Assembly: GCA_035281745.1 (NCBI GenBank)
Contig: DATEDI010000036.1
Location: forward strand, 38,910-102,909
DNA length: 64,000 nucleotides
Direction of reading: 5' to 3'
From: 66-474 sp035281745
GTDB lineage: Bacteria; Pseudomonadota; Gammaproteobacteria; Xanthomonadales; Rhodanobacteraceae
The notes beneath the pieces are model-generated. The model was not told the origin of the DNA and searched no databases. It saw only the letters and a program-made list of their open reading frames with translations. Each line of letters begins with the position of its first letter. Position 1 is the stretch's first letter. Shown here one piece after another: positions 60,991 through 64,000 of the stretch. A program made the translations under genes and the position numbers.

Positions 60991-62616
60991 TCATTCGATC
61001 TGCATGCCGGCGTCTTGCAAGCGCTGCCGCAGGCGATCCAGCTTGTCGCCGTAATGCGCGCTGCGTGCGCTGCCGCGGTGCAAGGGCTGCCGCACTTGCG
61101 GGGCGCTGGGCGTCAGCACGGCGCGCGCGGTCTTGTGGGGCTCGAGACACGCCGGGTCGAATGGCAATCCGCAAAAATCCAGCATGCGGCGAATGACGCC
61201 TTCGGGGTTGGCGACCAGCGCTTCGTATTGCAGGTCGAATACCTGCGCGGGAAATTTCTCCAGCCAGAAGCGCGTCAAGCGCAAAAAGCCGGTGCAATAG
61301 TCCGCCAAGTCGTCGAGATCGCAGGCGAAGCCGGCCGCGTCGGTGAAGCTGTGGCGGTAGCACGCCAGGCAAGTCTCCACGGGATCGCGCCGCACGATGA
61401 TCACGCGCGCCGCCGGCAGCATCGCCAGCGCGGCACCCACGTAGTGCCAGCCCAGCAGATTCTTGTCGGTGAAACGCGGTTTGGTCGCCCGCCAGCACGC
61501 GGTTCGGGCAAGATATTCTTGGCCGAGCCACTGCCAATCATGCGCGGTGGCATCGGGAGTCCACAGCGGGAATGCCGAACCACGGCGCCGGGATTCCGCG
61601 TTAATGAGTTGGAGCATGTCGCTGATTTCGTTGGCGCCTTCGACATCGTGGTGGGAAGCGAGAATCTGTTCGACCAGGGTCGATCCGGAGCGCGGCATGC
61701 CGGTGATCAGGATGGCTTCCTTGCCGGCCGCAGTATCCGGCGATGATGAGACGGCATCCGCAAAGGTGGTCCGGATCGCGTCCACAAATTGGCGCTCTTC
61801 GGCCGCGTCCCATTTCATCCGCATGCCCGCGCGCTGCGACGCGTTGGCCTCCAGAAGGACTTCGAAAGCGCGCGTGAAATCACGCTGGTCCTCCAATGCC
61901 TTTGCCAATGCGAAGCCGAGCAGATAGTGCGCACGGACGGGCAGGCCGGTGCGCGCGAAAAGTTGCTGCAGGTGTGCGGCATCCGTGGCGTTCAAAACTG
62001 TATTGAGCGACAGCCCGTACCATCCGTCGGCGTTGACGGGATCGCGGCGCACCACCTCGCGAAACTCTGTGACCGCAGCATCGGCGCGACCCAAACCGGC
62101 GTACGCCCGCGCCAGCGAAATGCGCGCCTGGATATGCCGGGGTTCGAGTGCCAGCGACTTCTGCAGTGCCGTGACCGCTTCCTCGCCGCGCGCTTGTTGC
62201 CACAGTGCCTCGCCAAGATTGAACCACGCCGACTCCGAGTCTGGCGCCCGTTCGCAGGCGTGCCGAAAGTGTTCCGTGGCTTCCCGGGCCTCGCCAAGCG
62301 CAAGCAGCGAGAGGCCGAGTTCGGTACGCAGGAAAACGTCCCCGGGCCATACCGCAAGCACCGCGCGGAAGCAATCGACGGCCTTGGCGTAGTCGCCGCG
62401 GCTACGCGCGACCATGCCCAGCATCCGCACCGCCCGTGGTTCATGTGGCGCGAGTGCCAGCACACTTCCCAGCGATCGCTCGGCGGCGTCGAACTGCGAC
62501 GCTTCCCACTCGCTGCGCGCCCTCGCCAGCAAGCGTCTGGCGACGGGCGAGAGCGATGCCCCCGCCGAGCTCACGGTCGAGTCGGTTTTCGCTCCGGATG
62601 TCACGTCGTCGCTCAT
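60991..62616 (-). CDS. TPR-sulfotransferase fusion (paralogue 2)
   Basis: A 541-residue protein with the same plan as 38017-39633: TPR repeats at about 25-255, then a sulfotransferase with ILITGMPRSGSTLVEQILAS as the PAPS loop and VIIVRRDPVETCLACYRHSF as the 3'-phosphate site. It shares long identical stretches with paralogue 1, including the shared C-terminal YGDKLDRLRQRL. It lies 81 bp downstream of a second TonB receptor on the same strand, reproducing the receptor-sulfotransferase pairing. The acceptor is unknown. No signal peptide is seen. Confidence 0.88.
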   Translation of the reverse strand: MSDDVTSGAKTDSTVSSAGASLSPVARRLLARARSEWEASQFDAAERSLGSVLALAPHEPRAVRMLGMVARSRGDYAKAVDCFRAVLAVWPGDVFLRTELGLSLLALGEAREATEHFRHACERAPDSESAWFNLGEALWQQARGEEAVTALQKSLALEPRHIQARISLARAYAGLGRADAAVTEFREVVRRDPVNADGWYGLSLNTVLNATDAAHLQQLFARTGLPVRAHYLLGFALAKALEDQRDFTRAFEVLLEANASQRAGMRMKWDAAEERQFVDAIRTTFADAVSSSPDTAAGKEAILITGMPRSGSTLVEQILASHHDVEGANEISDMLQLINAESRRRGSAFPLWTPDATAHDWQWLGQEYLARTACWRATKPRFTDKNLLGWHYVGAALAMLPAARVIIVRRDPVETCLACYRHSFTDAAGFACDLDDLADYCTGFLRLTRFWLEKFPAQVFDLQYEALVANPEGVIRRMLDFCGLPFDPACLEPHKTARAVLTPSAPQVRQPLHRGSARSAHYGDKLDRLRQRLQDAGMQIE

Positions 62617-62697
62617 TCAATGCCCGACGCGCGACAGCTTACGTTGGGCGCGCACCGGCTGCCAGCAACCCCGGTGCGCGCCCGCTTCATTGATGGG

Positions 62698-64000
62698 TCA
62701 CCAGTTGTAGGCAACCGAGAACTGCGCGGAGCGAGGCGACCGGCGAGAATCAATCATGTTGTAGCCGGTACCGGGGCTGCCCGTCGAGACGAAGTAGTCG
62801 CCGTAGAACGTGGGTGTCTGTTTGTTGAACACGTTGAAGACTTGGAACTTGAAGTCCAGCCTGTGCTCGGCCCAGCCGGGCTTGTAATCCACGCTGAGAT
62901 CGACGTTGTGGATCCATGGCGTATTCTTGGCTCCGTACGGTGGCACCCCTGAACCAGGTGCAATAGGCTGGCCGCCGCACCAGTGGTACTGGCTTGACGT
63001 ATGCAGGCGCACCTCGTCCGGTCCGTACGCGCCACGGCACATCCGCGGCGTGCCGGACGCGATCCACAGGTTGGCCCCCACGATCCAATCCGGGGTGATC
63101 GCATAGGCGCCGTAGATCTTGAGCGAATGTTTGCGGGATGTACCCAGGACGCCATTGGAATTGTCCATGATCCTGGGGTAAGCCCACACCGCGGTAAGGT
63201 AAGCCACGACACCGCTCGATTCGTACATTGGCCCGACCGGGCCGGCATCGTTGCCATACAGCCTCGAGAACACATAGTCGATCTTGCCGAACCACTTGCC
63301 GTCCCACACGTGGGTGAGCGACAGGTCCAGCGCGTAATAGTTGCGTTTCGGGCCCATCTCGAAGGTTTGATCCTCCGCCGTCCAGTTGATCAGGCGCAAC
63401 GAACCATCCGGCGCCTTCACGTAAATCTTCTGGTCCACGCCTGGATTGACCAGAACAGGACTCTGCACCCACTGGCTGCAGGTGTCTGGGGTCATCCAGG
63501 TGTAGCCCTCACGCACGCCTTCCGCGCACATCGAGGCGGCGTCATCGGTGCCAGCGATCATCGTACCCAGCTTCTCGTAGGTACCGGTGGCCTCGAACAC
63601 CCAATTCGTGTCCCAGAAATGCAACAGTTGCTGCATGCCCAGCACGAAGTTGTCGGAGTACGGTGCCTTGATGTTCTGGGAGGCCACGGTCAAGGCGTTT
63701 CTCGGATAGCCGTACTGGTTGCAACACGACACGCCCGTCGCCGGATTCTGCGGTAGCGGCTGGAATCCTGTCGGCGCTCCGGTGGCAGGGTCGATGCCGG
63801 TGTAGGTTCCGTATTCCGTGATGTTGACGACGGGAGCCGCAATGGTCGTGCCCACGCCGACCGGCAGCGTCAGGTAATAGCGCCCGGCGTTGCCGAACAC
63901 CTTCATGGTGGAATCGCCGTGCACGTCCCAACTGAAGCCGATGCGCGGCGACCAGTTCGGCTTGGTCAGCCGGATATAGGGGGTGTTGGCGGCGTCGTAG
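62698..64000 (-). CDS. Oar-like TonB-dependent receptor, C-terminal part (runs off right edge)
   Basis: The minus-strand frame is open from the right edge to a stop at 62698, giving the last roughly 433 residues of a receptor barrel. It is clearly a paralogue of 39783-42908: WDVHGDSTMKVFGNAGRYYL, GMQQLLHFWDTNWVFEATGT and the closing RSAQFSVAYNW correspond. It ends with an aromatic residue as outer-membrane barrels do. The N-terminus, plug and signal peptide lie beyond the window. Differences concentrate in the loop regions, so the ligand may differ from the first receptor. Confidence 0.92.
   Translation of the reverse strand, partial: YDAANTPYIRLTKPNWSPRIGFSWDVHGDSTMKVFGNAGRYYLTLPVGVGTTIAAPVVNITEYGTYTGIDPATGAPTGFQPLPQNPATGVSCCNQYGYPRNALTVASQNIKAPYSDNFVLGMQQLLHFWDTNWVFEATGTYEKLGTMIAGTDDAASMCAEGVREGYTWMTPDTCSQWVQSPVLVNPGVDQKIYVKAPDGSLRLINWTAEDQTFEMGPKRNYYALDLSLTHVWDGKWFGKIDYVFSRLYGNDAGPVGPMYESSGVVAYLTAVWAYPRIMDNSNGVLGTSRKHSLKIYGAYAITPDWIVGANLWIASGTPRMCRGAYGPDEVRLHTSSQYHWCGGQPIAPGSGVPPYGAKNTPWIHNVDLSVDYKPGWAEHRLDFKFQVFNVFNKQTPTFYGDYFVSTGSPGTGYNMIDSRRSPRSAQFSVAYNW

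Overview
The window is GC-rich DNA from a Gram-negative bacterium, most likely a gammaproteobacterium of the Xanthomonadales (Rhodanobacteraceae-like). The evidence is Oar-like TonB-dependent receptors paired with TPR-sulfotransferases, E. coli-type MurB and class 2 PyrD, a PEP-CTERM protein, and dispersed REP-like hairpins. Taxonomy is inferred from gene content only. No insertion sequence, integrase, phage gene or CRISPR array was found.

Region 1 (1-18.7 kb) is mostly housekeeping: a CorC/CNNM-type protein cut by the window edge, a DUF47-Pit phosphate pair, a 5'-nucleotidase, glutaryl-CoA dehydrogenase, a fused alpha/beta 2-oxoacid dehydrogenase E1, an Fsr-like MFS transporter, a BI-1/YbjQ/small-membrane-protein trio, murB, pyrD, an SDR, an ALDH7-type aldehyde dehydrogenase, and tRNA-Arg(CCT) with a duplicated 5' fragment beside it. 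The ALDH7-type enzyme and glutaryl-CoA dehydrogenase both fit lysine breakdown.

Region 2 (18.7-34.2 kb) is a dense hopanoid supercluster, almost all on the minus strand, that carries most of a mevalonate pathway. In transcription order it holds squalene synthase, squalene-hopene cyclase, HpnG and HpnA; then a REP-like element; then diphosphomevalonate decarboxylase, phosphomevalonate kinase, a single-polypeptide HMG-CoA reductase/mevalonate kinase fusion, and type 1 IPP isomerase; then HpnH, HpnB, a PlsC-like acyltransferase and an HpnL/UPF0104-like membrane protein. Farnesyl diphosphate synthase (ispA) is divergent. Together these cover HMG-CoA to IPP/DMAPP, FPP, squalene, hopene, adenosylhopane and ribosylhopane. 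HMG-CoA synthase, thiolase and HpnC/D/E are not in the window.

Region 3 (34.3-64 kb) holds a TolB/TPR membrane protein, a PEP-CTERM protein with a well-spaced sigma-54 promoter candidate, and what looks like a PTS-independent peptidoglycan (muropeptide) scavenging locus. The locus is bracketed by two TonB receptor/TPR-sulfotransferase pairs. It contains an AmiD-like lipoprotein amidase, a GH18 protein, an AmiE-like serine hydrolase overlapping a NamZ-type (DUF1343) exo-muramidase, a GH20 hexosaminidase, an SSS symporter, murA, a BadF-type amino-sugar kinase and murQ. A glcDEF module and a serine/alanine-glyoxylate aminotransferase sit in the middle. GlcDEF could oxidise the D-lactate released by MurQ as well as glycolate. 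A three-copy ~119-bp repeat array and other REP-like hairpins mark the junctions between modules.
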